Positions 32,470 through 44,600 of a stretch of DNA of 64,000 nucleotides are shown piece by piece; position 1 is the first letter of the stretch; every line of letters starts with the position of its first letter. The stretch is from Glossina fuscipes. Lineage: Eukaryota; Arthropoda; Insecta; Diptera; Glossinidae. The stretch lies in assembly GCF_014805625.2 (NCBI RefSeq), contig NW_023998456.1:1535187-1599186 (forward strand). Reading direction: 5' to 3'. The translations under genes and the position numbers were made by a program. A model generated the notes under the pieces. It had not been told where the DNA came from, searched no databases, and saw nothing but the letters and a program-made list of their open reading frames with translations.

Positions 32470-32531
32470 ACGACATCTTTGGAGATTTCTTCATTACAAT
32501 AATAGAAAAAGATTTTCAAAAACTTCACCCT

Positions 32532-34111
32532 TTATTTTTTTATGGAAATAATGGCATAGTGTCTTGGTGATATTATTGGATCAAATAAAGGTATGAGGTA
32601 ACTTTGTGTGTAATTCAATTCATATAAATATAAAAGACGATCCAATAGTATGACAGTTTCTAAAACCGGAGAAAAGCATAAGCGCAACATATAGAATAGT
32701 TCCAAATGTCGACAGGAGTGTTGATATTTTTGTTGTATGTATTTCACTCTTTCGATTTTGATTGGTAAGAAAGGATATTTTTTAAGGCACTCTGTGGCGT
32801 ACTCTTCAAAATTATGATAGTTTTTTATTTTTCCAATTTGGATATTCTCTTTGAAATGAAGATCAGCTTCGCGAATAGCAGCCTCCAAAAGAGCTCGATA
32901 GAAAAGCGAAGGACTTGGCATTTGTTTGGCAGCTAAGACTCTTTCTAATGATTGAGCAGCTAACATTCGAGCATTCCGACCTAATTGAATTTGCTTTTCT
33001 TGCAGATATTGACTCATTGGAAACCCAGGCTCTGTTTGCTGATTCATTATCTCCATATTAGCAAAACTTTCCCTATTTGAGTACATTTCTTTAATCAAAT
33101 GATAGCAACATCCAATGTTACACAGAAATTTGCATTCAGGTTGGGAGTGATATACTCGCAGACAGGTGGAGGCTAAATTGCCGCAAGTATGTAGTCCCGT
33201 TAAGCATATACTACTTGAAGCGCAGTTGGCATCAGGAAAATGCTCTTTCAGCAAATGGGAGAAAACCAAATCGTTTGTTATAAAACGGGAAGTTGTTTTA
33301 TAATTTGACGCTGTTTTAGAAGGAGCTATCCCTTTCGTTCTCTTTAGCTTCTCTTTCTTGCTCGTCGGCTCTAAGCCTTCAAGTTCCGCACGCGCCTTTA
33401 GGCTCAGCCAAGCTTTCTGAAAAACGAGATATAGATGACTATTCCTTTTTTTAAATTTGTTATACATTACTTGCAACTTGCGGTTACGTTCTAAAGCACT
33501 TTCGGTATTTGATTGATTACTGTCTATTCCCAATACATTGTATCCATACTCCAATGCCAAACGTGAGGACAAATAACCCTTCCCATCGCCAGCGTCTATT
33601 ATGAAAACGTCATCTTTTGGTTCCGATTTCAATAGACCGTATAATAAATTTACGGTCATTTCAACCTGAAAGGCAGAGACAAGGAAGTTTGAAAATATCA
33701 AATGATTTCGCCAAAATAAACTTTTACCTCGTGTTTTTTTTTGAAGCTCATAAATTCCTTAACGTTTAAATGATTATATGTTTCTATATTGTTTATTTCG
33801 CGAAATTTATCTAAAGTGAGTAAAATGTCATCAAAGCTATGCAGACTGTGCTGTTGAGTTAGTTTAACAAACTTATAACACTCTGGATATTCTAAACTAC
33901 TCTTCTGTACATCTTTTGACCAAAATATTGTTTCGATACACGCAGCTAGTTGGGATGCATCTACTACTTCCTTTTGTAGAGCTGCGGGTACAAACGTTTC
34001 CCATGTATTGTCAGTTAAGAAATTTACCATATGGCAATTAACCCATTCCCAGTAAGGTTCCAGAAATGTTAACACGGCATCTAATCGCTTCCTCAAATTT
34101 GCAACAGTCAT
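32532..34111 (-). CDS. METTL25-like methyltransferase, 505 aa
   Basis: Two exons: 34111-33728 (128 codons) and 33665-32532, with a 62-bp intron (donor GTAAAA, acceptor TTTCAG). The SAM-binding motif I follows the splice site (FIIDAGDGKGYLSS), then GYNVLGIDSNQ. The family's second hallmark is TGLHTCGNLASTCLR and CNIGCCYHLI. The domain sequence fits METTL25/METTL25B (RRNAD1) proteins, where human METTL25B has been linked to methylation of a ribosomal protein; the substrate here is not deducible. The start codon lies 2 nt after the stop of the LTO1 ORF on the same strand, so it is probably the second cistron of a shared transcript. AATAAA overlaps its stop codon. Confidence 0.92.
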
Positions 34112-34113
34112 GA

Positions 34114-34551
34114 TTAAAAGGATATATTGTTAGTTTCACTTAAATTTAATTTCGCAGAAGGTTGAGAAGGTTGAACTGTGCATAACATCACACACAGTTT
34201 TTTGTATAAAAGCCGTATATTTTCCAAGGAACCAATTATATCGGCATCGCTTTGATTCTCTCTGGGGAATTTATTAATAGCTTCTCGTAACTGATTCAGG
34301 GCACGTCTTACTCTTTCCGTATGCTGAACTTGCTGCAAAGCTACAATTTTTCCATAGATTTCCGCTAATTCATTGCCTAATGTTAAGCCTTGTTTGTAAC
34401 CCAAACGATATCCTTCTTCATTGCCTTTTTTGCAACCAATGGAAAAGCCTTCTTGATAACCAGCTGCCGCACAATTTTCCTCAATCAAAACTATATCATC
34501 TAATAGATCGTTAAAATCACGTTCTTCCACTTGATTTCGTGAGTGTGTCAT
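34114..34551 (-). CDS. LTO1 (ORAOV1) homologue, Yae1-type domain, 145 aa
   Basis: LTO1 works with YAE1 as an adaptor that recruits the cytosolic Fe-S assembly machinery to the ribosome-recycling ATPase ABCE1. The domain signature is the Gly-rich repeat at residues 31-60: GYQEGFSIG, then GNEEGYRLGYKQG (the deca-GX3 pattern), followed by a helical segment. The length fits the family (about 130-150 aa). It is a single exon. The ORF ends in TAA at 34116-34114, followed by TC and the ATG of the METTL25-like ORF. The C-terminal Trp expected on many LTO1 proteins for client targeting is not present here; the protein ends N-N-I-S-F. Confidence 0.88.
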   Translation of the reverse strand: MTHSRNQVEERDFNDLLDDIVLIEENCAAAGYQEGFSIGCKKGNEEGYRLGYKQGLTLGNELAEIYGKIVALQQVQHTERVRRALNQLREAINKFPRENQSDADIIGSLENIRLLYKKLCVMLCTVQPSQPSAKLNLSETNNISF

Positions 34552-35467
34552 GATAAAAAGCAGCTGTTACAGTCTACGGATTACGTCTTTTTAAATGATA
34601 TCGCTGATGTTTATTTTTCTACACTTCAGCCATGTGTAATTTGAGAGTCCGCTTCTGCATCTAAGCAAAAATTCAATGAAAACCCCGGATAAAAGAAATT
34701 ATTTAGCAAAAAAATAAATAAGGTAAAATTATGACAGAAAAAAAAAAGAGAAGAGAAAATTTAGACGCAAAAAACGGGATAAGTGGCGCCAATTTTTGCG
34801 TTAGGAATACTTGATATATCTTTAGATTCCTTTGCTGTAAGAATTAGATGGGGAGTACCCACAGCTGAAAGTCAACTTTCGCCTTATATTCAGCTATTTT
34901 TGCCAAGTAGCTGAACACAAATGCGAAAGCTAAGTTTTTCATACGTGATTATCTCCCTAGGTTTGTAAAAACAAAAGTAGTTTAATTCATACGAAAAATG
35001 CTTAGCAATTATGTTTTAAGAAGCTTTGGATAAATTTTTTTATATTGAAAATGAAAACCAACTAAAGTTGTTATATTTTATTTTTCTCATTTTTGCGCAC
35101 TTCTTCATGGTTAGTTTATATGATTTTTAAGATAAACGTACAATCGATTCGGAAGAAAATTAAGAAATTTAATAAGAACAATTCCCTCTGTATAAATTAA
35201 AACATATGATCATACAACCATGATATTTTCAGATTGGATGGTAAATAAGTCTAAGATATCCCTCCTAGCATTTGTCTTTTTTAAATTTTTAAACAGAATA
35301 ACTTTATCAAGCGCACGTTTCGCAATAATCTCAATTGTTCGAATACTGAAGAATATTAAATTAAGGGCATAAAGTCAGTATAGTTAATATGTGTTTCAAT
35401 TGACTAAACGAATTTCAATAGTAATAGAACTAGCAATACAAGCGAAAATTTATATTGAGGTAAACAG
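34552..35467. other. Upstream region of the LTO1-METTL25 unit
   Basis: AT-rich. The putative promoter lies within the first few hundred bases beyond 34551. No repeat or gene was recognised. Confidence 0.35.
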
Positions 35468-35760
35468 TTACCTTAGAACTTTTAACCGCCGTCCGGGGAC
35501 GTCATCCATCTTTTTTGGTTTCTCTATAATGACAGTTTTTCTCTCTTTCGGCGTTTCATCTGCTGAAGGCAGAGACAGCTCGTCTTGAGAAACTTCAGGT
35601 AATTTAAACTTTTTCGCTTCCTCCTCAGCAACTAAAACATCTAATTGCATTAAAACATAATTTTCGTCCTGTTCGGATAGTGCTTCTGAAAGTAACGAGT
35701 CAATTTCTCGTTACTTTTCTACGCCTTCGCGCGTCTCATTCAAAGGTTTGAAGCGTAACA
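35468..35760 (-). pseudogene. Vps20/CHMP6-like ESCRT-III C-terminal fragment
   Basis: On the minus strand the sequence reads N-E-T-R-E-G-V-E-K, then TAA, then R-E-I-D-S-L-L-S-E-A-L-S-E-Q-D-E-N-Y-V, then L-D-V-L-V-A-E-E-E, then LPEVSQDELSLP, and a Lys-rich end. The order and motifs match the end of CHMP6/Vps20 (MDETREG-like helix, IDELL, QEDEDAIL, E-L-D-A-L, LPEVP). TAA stands where the family has a Gln codon. The N-terminal ESCRT-III core is not recognisable upstream. This reads as a truncated, broken copy. An unrecognised exon of a live gene is the alternative. Confidence 0.55.
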
Positions 35761-35769
35761 AAATGTGGA

Positions 35770-36930
35770 CTTCTCAATTAGAATGACTTGTTACCGATTT
35801 TTATGTTTAGTTACTTCATTCTTCTGACGACTGCATAGTAGCATTTCAGTCCGATGTTTAGTTTTTGCAATTTGTTACTAAAAAAAATCCATAAGCTGGC
35901 TGGAAAAACAACTGGACCATAAGAATTCGTTGGTACTGCAATGTTATAAATAAGATTGAATTTATTTTCGTATAGTAATGATTGTATGAGCTTAAATTGG
36001 TGGAACAGAGAAATTTGATCAAACGAATTGTGAGAAAAAAAACTATATGTAAACTTTGTTTAGGCAGCGAAATATATTTCACGATTACGTGAAAACTTTC
36101 AAATTGAGACATGGAAAGAAGAGATATCACGATTACACTAGAAAATCCCTTTGTAATCAAAAGATGAATGTGAGAGGACGCTTCACTCGTCACATGGCAG
36201 AAATTGCATGAATTGGTATGAAACATACACATGTTTTTCAGAAGAGGGAATTATGATCAAAATATATTCTACAAACCGCTAACTTGCATGAATTATGATT
36301 AAAATCTACTCGATTGTGTTATGGCCTTATATTTTTTACTATTATCAGCAATTGAATATATTTGTCCAAATGTTAAATCGGCATTGATTGTATCACTGTG
36401 CAGCTAATAGATGTGAAAGAGATTGACATGTTTTTTTGTTCACTAGACCACAAAATGAGCGATATAAAAAGTAGCAGACTTGTTGCAGAATGCCACATTT
36501 TAGAAATAGTTGGACGTTGCTCGGGCCCCCGTTATGGTATGAAATTAAATTGTGTGGCCTGTTTTTAAGTATTATAAGTATTATAATTATAAATTATAGC
36601 TTCCTTCAGATATATTTGAGTTTTGCGCACAAAATACTCATTTTGAATTTCGATTGACAATGGGCAGCTTTACTAATAATTGGCGCTAATAATGAGGAAT
36701 GAATGCCAGATTCATTTTCGTAAAAGCGTTATTTTTTGAGTAAAAGCGCTATTTCTTTACGACACCAACGCTTTGATATCACTGTTTGCTTTGTAAACAA
36801 TTTATTTGCTTGTTTGTATAAACTGTGCTTGTGCATGAGTGTGTGTCTGTACATTAATTTAAATAAAAATTTCCCAAAACAATAAAAACATTATTACCCA
36901 ATTGAAACGAAAAGTTTAATTTAAAAAAAG
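35770..36930. other. Intergenic, nothing recognised
   Basis: AT-rich, with the promoter of the C2HC-finger gene at its right end. The minus-strand frame at 36232-35858 is hydrophobic low-complexity sequence with no family. Confidence 0.4.
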
Positions 36931-38162
36931 ATGCTGCAATCCATGAATTGCATACGAACTGGCCAATTGTTATTAGATGAAAATTTGCAATCATTTGTCC
37001 TCTGCAGTAATTGTCACACGGATTTTTTTAGTCTTCAGGAATTTCATGCGCATTTGGAAAAATGTGATGGATATGATAAGTTCCTAAAACCTGAATTAAA
37101 AATCAAATATGACTTCAGTAAATGCACCCAGTTGGTAGGTAAATCAGGCCAAACAATAAAAGAGGTATGCTTTTTTTGTTGTTAATTATGAAAGTATTGA
37201 TTTTTAACTGATTCCCTGTTTCTTAGTACTCGATATATGACTTTCAAGATGTGGAACTTATATTGCCAAAATCCTCAATTAAAGAAGAGTCCTTTATGGA
37301 TATAATAAATATAGAGGAAGAATTATTAGATCCTCGTTGGTATACAGATTTAAGTAATGATGTGAGCACAAGTAAAAAGCCGCAAACAAATAAGAAAAAC
37401 CTACAGTACGATGAGCTGGTGGAAGCGGTAACGCCGTTCGTTCAATTTAAGGAAAATCTTAAATCAAATAATCACAGCAGCGCTCAAATAAATAAATTAA
37501 CCAAAGCGAGCTCAGATAGCAAAAATCAGATTCAGCAGATATCCAATGGAAATGAAAAATTCATTATACACACAGTCAAACCAGGCGTAAAGAGAAAATT
37601 GGTTTTAAGCAACGAACCTATGAAACATCCCTCAACAACAACGGAAACAATATCACCACAAAATTACAGTGTGCAAATTAAAAAAGAACTATTTAGGAGT
37701 CCGACAAAGCGTCGGAAAATAGACCCTGTCGCTCAATCCGCTGTCGTTCCGACCGCAGAAAAAGAAGTTAAACTACAAACTCCTTTTGTAAAGACATCAA
37801 ATGCAAATGGAAATGTAGTGGTAAGAGAAAAGCAAACAGCGCAGATCTTAAATAAATTGCAAACATTGGGCCTTCAAATCAAACGCACCCAATCGAATAA
37901 TGTTATAAAAGGCTCTAAAGCAGATAGTAAAACATTGGAATTGCTGCAAAAACTGCAATCCAAAGGAATGAAAGTAAAAATTCTTAGGCAAACACCGACC
38001 AATGCAAAAACTTCAGCAACGGCGACCAATTATTCGATAAACAGGCCCATCACTAAGACTGCCATACTGCCGAATACTTCAGCACGAACAATAGTGGCCA
38101 GTACAGCAGCAACAAGCATCTTGCCTCTAAATAAGGATTTAATAATCAAAAAGGTTAATTAG
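36931..38162 (+). CDS. Two-exon protein with an N-terminal C2HC finger, 389 aa, function unknown
   Basis: I do not recognise the gene. Exon 1 is 36931-37164 (78 codons) and exon 2 is 37227-38162, joined by a 62-bp intron (donor GTATGC, acceptor TTCTTAG) in phase 0. Residues 25-45 form a finger-like motif, C-S-N-C with a hydrophobic core and H-L-E-K-C, i.e. Cys25, Cys28, His41 and Cys45. An acidic stretch (IINIEEELLDPRW) follows, then a long Ser/Thr/Lys-rich, probably disordered region with a basic cluster SPTKRRKID that could be a nuclear localisation signal. Two related helices occur near the C-terminus: ILNKLQTLGLQIKRTQ and LLQKLQSKGMKVKILRQ. The composition suggests a chromatin or transcription protein. 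That role is inference. Confidence 0.82.
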
Positions 38163-41100
38163 TAATTGTGCCATTTTTATTTAAAATAGCCATTTTGTAA
38201 ATTTAATTATTATTGAAATATATTTTGCATTTTTGTTTTGTATAGTTTAATACTTAAGCAGTTCATTATTTAAAAAAAAAAGGAAAAAAATGAATAAAAA
38301 TGTGAATCTTTGTGTATTTCAAATACTTTTTTATATTTATAGAAATGGCAACCCTTAAAACAGCCGTTTCTTTTCCTTATTTATCTCCTCCGCCCCTCAT
38401 TCATAATTTTCGAGCTAAAAATCTGACATTTATATTTTACAATTTGTGCGTGAGCAGGTGTGTGCGTAAACATTTTCTTGGTATTATTCGAAAAAGGAAA
38501 TTTCGTGTTTTTTGTTAGGCTCTTTCGAAAAATAATTATTAATTTTTCGAATTTTAAGGACTCGTACATTTTGTGAGCATAAATTAAAAGAGATCCACGT
38601 ACAATAATAAGAATTGGTTGATTGGTTTTTACAGGTATTTGCATCAGCATTATGGAATTCGTTGTCATTCAGACAATGATTACTACTTAAAAGAAAAAAT
38701 TATATAACTTGTGTTGCTTAGGTCAAGCGCTATTTTTATAAAAAAAAAAAAAATACGTACGCTATTGATTAGTAGTTTTTGCAAATCTTCGAACCGGCTT
38801 ATTGACTGGCCGAATTCTGGTTGCGAAATATTAGTGAAAGTGTTCTGCTATATACAAAGTCTTCTGGCAGACAAGCGTGAAAATAGAAAAAAGAATGTGT
38901 GTGCGTGTTTAGTGTCCTCAATTCTGCTGTAAACGCTTGAAATTAATTTATAAATGTGATGTCATTGCCGAGTCTATGTGTAACTTATTAATAAAAGTTT
39001 TAGCGTTAAATTTGATACAGATTTATTCTGTAAATAAATTAAGCAAATGTGTGTTTTTGGCCAAACATTTATTTTCCTATAATCCGGCAGTGTCTGCTTG
39101 TATGTGTATGTAATCCACTTGAGCCAGTTAAGTGTGGCTAAAAGGATAAAGTGCAAGAGTCATGTTAAACTGTTCATTACAGTGGGGAAAAAAGGCGGAA
39201 GCTACTTGGACTGGATTATACTAGTTGCATCCAGCGCGCAAACCTAGTAAGGTTAACTTTTATCAATTAACAAAGTGCACGGTAGCATTGAGGCTTTGCA
39301 CAAAGTGCATACAAATTAAACAAGTCGCGAATCATGAGTACGTTTTGTAAAGTTTTACTAAAAGTAAAAAATTCCAACCAAAAAAACAGCAACATTGTCT
39401 AAACCGGTAGTTAAGTAACGTTGAATTATATATAAATACAGACAGTAACAAATTCAATTGCTTTGCTTTCATAAATTTGTCAAACCAAAAAAAAAAATCT
39501 ATTTTTCATTAAGTTGGTTTCTTGTGATCTGCATCTGCCTGCAGGGCAAGTACTTCGAAATAATGATCAAAAAAAGCTATTGGAAAGCGGTTGGAAAACA
39601 TTGAATATGAAAATGGTTTTGCTTTCGTAAGCTTTACTAACACTTTGTCTTTTACAACCCGATCTTTTTCAACGTCCGAAATCGAGTATTGGATTCACAA
39701 ATGCATCTCATAAAGAGATAAACCGTCAATTAGACGTCAAATCAATTTCTTCTATGCGAAATTAGATGCAAGCGAGTGCCTATGAAATAAGTATGTATGA
39801 TTTGAGTATGAGCCTGGTAAGAAGAGTAACCGATCATCCCAACTTGATGTGTTACTTTTCAGTTTGCAAAAATCCGTTATTTATTGTGCTCGTCGGAAAG
39901 GAGTTAAAGAAAGTTTAAAATTCGTTAAAAGAAGTTATATAAGGTCTATCGAATATGTCAATTACTTGCGGTTTTCGATGCAATCCACAACGATTTAGAA
40001 AAATGTTAAATTTTGTACGAAATATACATTTTGTATGAAAAGTGACGGCAACATCTAGCGAGCCCTGAGAGATATTCAGGTGATGCTTACTTTAAGTCGT
40101 TAACAAAGCGTATTTGACCGTTTGAATAAGCAAGATGTAGTCTTGTTTTTTTTTTCTATTACATTCCTCGGTGCTTATTAAAAAATCGTACACGCAGTAT
40201 GTTTATATGAGTTCGATATAACTAAGTAGTGATGCCGTTTAGATTTCGTACTGGTGTTATATAGCAATTCTAATATAATCTTTCGATTTTGAGGCAAAGA
40301 TCTAGTGATATAGAAAGTTTTGATTGAAGTTTAATGGAACTTTTTGTTACTTCGTTCGTAGTGCTTAGAGTTGCAGCATAATAACTATCGAATACAGTAA
40401 GGGTTATTTTTATTAAGGACTCCCCTTCGAGCTTGTCAACCACACAATATTTTCTCCCTATTCTATATCGTGGAAACGTTATGAAGTCTTGTCTGAACTC
40501 CTTTTCATAAATTTGAATAGTTCGCTGAAGTGATTACAAAGGTTAAAGGTGCTGTGTTTGGAAGGGACTTTCGCTGAAAAAAAAAAAACGTAGACAATCG
40601 ATTGCTATTTCAGGATCAATGATAAATTATGTTATGTAAGAGAAATTGAGGGAACGTGAAAGCATAACCTCAAAATAAGTAAACGAAAGGATATGTGAAG
40701 AGGATATATGAAAAACTTCTTTCATTCATCAGGACATCCGGTAAACTATATACATATAAAAGTACTGCAATCGTAATATGATGTTATACGTGCGAAAATT
40801 GTCGCTATAAAATCACCCTATCAGTAATGATGTTTTCAAACATGTGAATCGATTTAATTTTGAATTTATTTTTAATTTTATTTCACTTTATGATCATAAT
40901 AAGTGTGTTTTAATTAAATAGTAATCCATGCACTTGATACATCATGATTTTAGTTTCTTTCAATACAATTTTTTGTTTTATAGCCTTTTGCGTGCTTTAG
41001 TAGATCGCTTTTACAATCTAATCAAAACATAAAAGTTCTAATCCAGTATATATATATATAGATATATATATATATATATATTTTTTTTTTTTTATATAAG

Positions 41101-41661
41101 ATGTTTTTTATTTTTCTTTTTTTAAAAAGGAATTTAAACTTAAAGCTTTTAAGCTCTCTTACACACGTGTTATGCAATATAATACATATATATACGTACA
41201 TCATTATTAATAATTATCAATAAATTTTCTTTTACAATAATTTATCACATAAAAGTAATGTAGTTTAATGAGAAAATATGGGGAGAAATGAAGACTATAA
41301 AAAATATTTGATAAATAATAATTATTACGGAAGTAGTATTACTTAATGAGGGTGCTTATGCTTAGAGCGTTATGCGCCTATGCATGAGTGTTTGAACTTT
41401 GAAAAAATGTTTATAATTGATCTTTGATGCTCTGTGTTTAAGTTCGCTTTTTCATCTTAAAACTATATGAGATTTTTTGAGGGGCTCTTCTCTTTTGTAG
41501 TATACGATTTACAAAAACCAGCTTTGATTTCATGTTTTCCTAAAGCCCCATTTTCATTAAAAATTATTATTTCTACTTAATTTTGTGAGTGAGTTCCCTT
41601 TATTATCAATTTAAATTTTTTTTCTTTGTGTTTTTGATATTGTTTTTGTTCTAGTTTGTAT
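38163..41661. other. Intergenic, includes the parcas 3' UTR and a TA microsatellite
   Basis: No coding exon is supported. The interval has poly-A runs (38741-38752), a (TA)n tract at 41046-41080 followed by T-runs, and TG-rich patches. The last several hundred bases before 41662 probably belong to the parcas 3' UTR on the minus strand. Confidence 0.4.
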
Positions 41662-44600
41662 TCAATTTAAAGAACGACGTCGTTGTTTACCGCCAATTCT
41701 TTGTTGATCTAAAATTTCGTTGGATAAGCGCGCCAGCAATGGCAACTCTCGCATGGAAACGTTAACCGTTGGCAAGGGTTCTATTTTTTGTAACTTTTTC
41801 AAAGGTTGCTGCTCTAAATGCTCGGGAGTAATGGGTAGACTATTATTAATCGTATTAACTTTATTGTTAGCCTCCGCTCCCAATGAATCCGGTCTTACGG
41901 AAGAGACTCTACATTTATTTTGCTTTAATTGTTGCTGTTGTTTGGCACATTCTTTTAACAACAGCAAATGATCCAATTTATCTACGGTAGCATTTAATTC
42001 GTGTTCCCATACATCGTTTTGTTCTTGCTGACCATCGCCGCCCTCTATAGGACGTACAGCCAAGAATTTCACTTTTTGCCTTAAAGCTTCTAAGTCTTTT
42101 TCGTCGACAATAGCTGATGATAGTTCAGCGCCTTCCGCATAGTCGTTGGTTTGCTCTTCCAGTAAATATTCCGGAGATTCATGGCAACGCTGCGATTTTA
42201 TAATGACGACATCGTCCTCATCATTTTCGGAATCTTCATTATTTGTTAAAACAGCTAAGGGGGCATTTTTGTGTGTTTGAACATTACAACTGCTGGAGCA
42301 GGAGGCAATCTCGCTGGACTTTTGCGAATGACCGCTAATTGATATTTGACTGCTGGTTACGGAAGGATAACCACATTTTTCCAATTCCATTTGAAAGTCG
42401 GGCAAGGATGGCATGTCTGTGATTGTGGGTGAATTCAGTTCGGCGCCTACACCGGGCTCCCGAGGTCCAGGCGGAGGAGTATTTAGCAATTGAGGATAAT
42501 CACCGCGCTGACGATGAATGTCGTCACTAATACGTTCGAGATTACGCAACGCAGTCGCATAGGTTTGCTTAGCCACTTGCACTTGTTGTTGCAGTTCTTC
42601 TATTCGATTCTTTTGTGTCTGCAGTTGATCTTGACAGATTTGTTTCTCTTCAAAGTATGGACGTGATTTGTTAATACTGCGTCGAAAACGTTCCTCTAAC
42701 TGTTGTACTTTTTGTTCAGCTGCATGAAATATAAGAGTGCGACGTTGATGTTCAGCATGATATTCCGTTTTCTGTTTTTCTGCATCCATAACCTTTTGAG
42801 TGGCATGATTTAACATTTCTTGCCAGGCATTATCGAATTGCCATTCATGTGAATTGGACATAAAACGTTGCTCGGCTACAGTGACCATTTCTTTTGCAGC
42901 CGCATGAATTCCTTAACAAATGAAAGAGGTTTCCTTGTTATGTTTAGAGTTTAATTAACTATTTGACATTACCATTGGCCGTTCGGAATTTTACGGCCGC
43001 CTTTTGACATTCTATCTGAGCCGCTCTGGCTTTCTCCAGCGCTTCATAATAGGGTCGCGCCTTTTCTATGCAACTGCCCAATTTCTTAGAAGATAATTTT
43101 AAACGTCTAGTGGACTCGTTTAATAGAATACGAAACGTAGAATTTGCTTCCTGCGAAGAACGAAAAAAAAAAAGAAAAAAATTGATATGAAATTCATCAT
43201 ATTGCTTCTCTTAAACATAATTAGAAGAAGAGCTGTAATTTACCTCTAACTCAATTTCCAATTTATTGATTTCATCGGTTGCACTATTGAGATTTTCTAA
43301 TTCGATCTGCAAAAAAGAAATATTAAATTAACGATATATTAACATTTCTGCCTTTTTGTATTACAGTTGGCCTTTGAGGATAAAAACGGTAAAAATTTTG
43401 TTGTGTAAAGTAAATAGGAAATGGCGGCCGCCAAACCACCAACTACTCGAAATAGAGAACAGCCTAAATTTGATTTAACTAAAATATCGGTAAGTTAAAA
43501 AAAATATTCGAAGGACAAAACTGCTTGGGCATTGACTGATTTTTTATTTCGACTTGGTTTAGGCGAGAGTAGATCGTGTCAATGTTAGCGGTTTGTTACG
43601 TACGCACAATGATTATGTTATGAAGGCCGCTCAAGGCCTGTTTAAAGCACGTAACTTCGAGGAGGTTATGCTTGAATCAATGCAGTAAATATTATGGAAA
43701 TTTTTCCTTTATTTTGAAATCTTTTTTATATTCATGATTCGTGTGTTAACGTTTTTTCATTTTTTTTTTTGCAAATTTAGTGCTAAATCCTATTTACATG
43801 AATTGGGTATATTTAAAGATGTTAGCGTCCACATTGATGTTAGCCGTGGCGATACCGCCTCACCGGATGGTTATGAGGTTACTTTCAAAGGCAAAGAATT
43901 GCCGCGTATTCTTGGTTCCGTGGGTACAGAAATTGGACAAAATGAGGGTTCATTACGCACCGAGTTAACAGTACCTAATTTGCTTGGCCGCGGTGAAAGT
44001 ATATCCTTGCAAGGCTCTTACAGTACTAAACGGGCTAATGATGTGCAATTAAAATTTTGGAAATCGTATTTTCATACAAGATTCATGAAGAATAGACCAG
44101 AGTAAGCGGTATTTTATTGATTAAATCTATAAAACTTTTAAACTGTTTGTTCTCGTTCCAAATATACATATTTATATTTTTTCCCCCCAAGATTATCCTT
44201 TTCCATATTTCGTCGTTTGGATCGCGTCGATATTAGCCATTTCCAAAATACTAATACGGGTCTGTTGACAGAACTTGCCGTTAATACCGATTATCCTATA
44301 CCAGTAAGTAAAGTTTTTAACTTTAATTTTTACTAAAATATTCATCATTATCATTATCCCTTTTTTTATATTATAGTTAAGTCATTCGGTGCAGTACGAA
44401 ACCTCTATACGTGAATTATCTTTATTAGGCAGAACTGTTCCTATGGCCATACGTCAACAATGTGGTCCCAAGTTAGCGTCTTTAGCCCGTTATTCCTTGA
44501 TTTTCGATCAACGTGATAATCCAGTTTTTCCTTCTAATGGTATTATGCTAAAAGCAATTAATGAATATTGCGGCTTGGGCGGCAACATTGCGTATATAAG

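Noticed and set aside
41022..41204. Minus-strand frame rich in Lys, Ile and Tyr
   Set aside because: Produced by the TA microsatellite and T-runs.
43340..43350. Parcas start codon close to its 63-nt exon
   Set aside because: The only ATG on the minus strand between 43307 and 43420 is followed by a stop after five codons, and a good acceptor precedes the exon.
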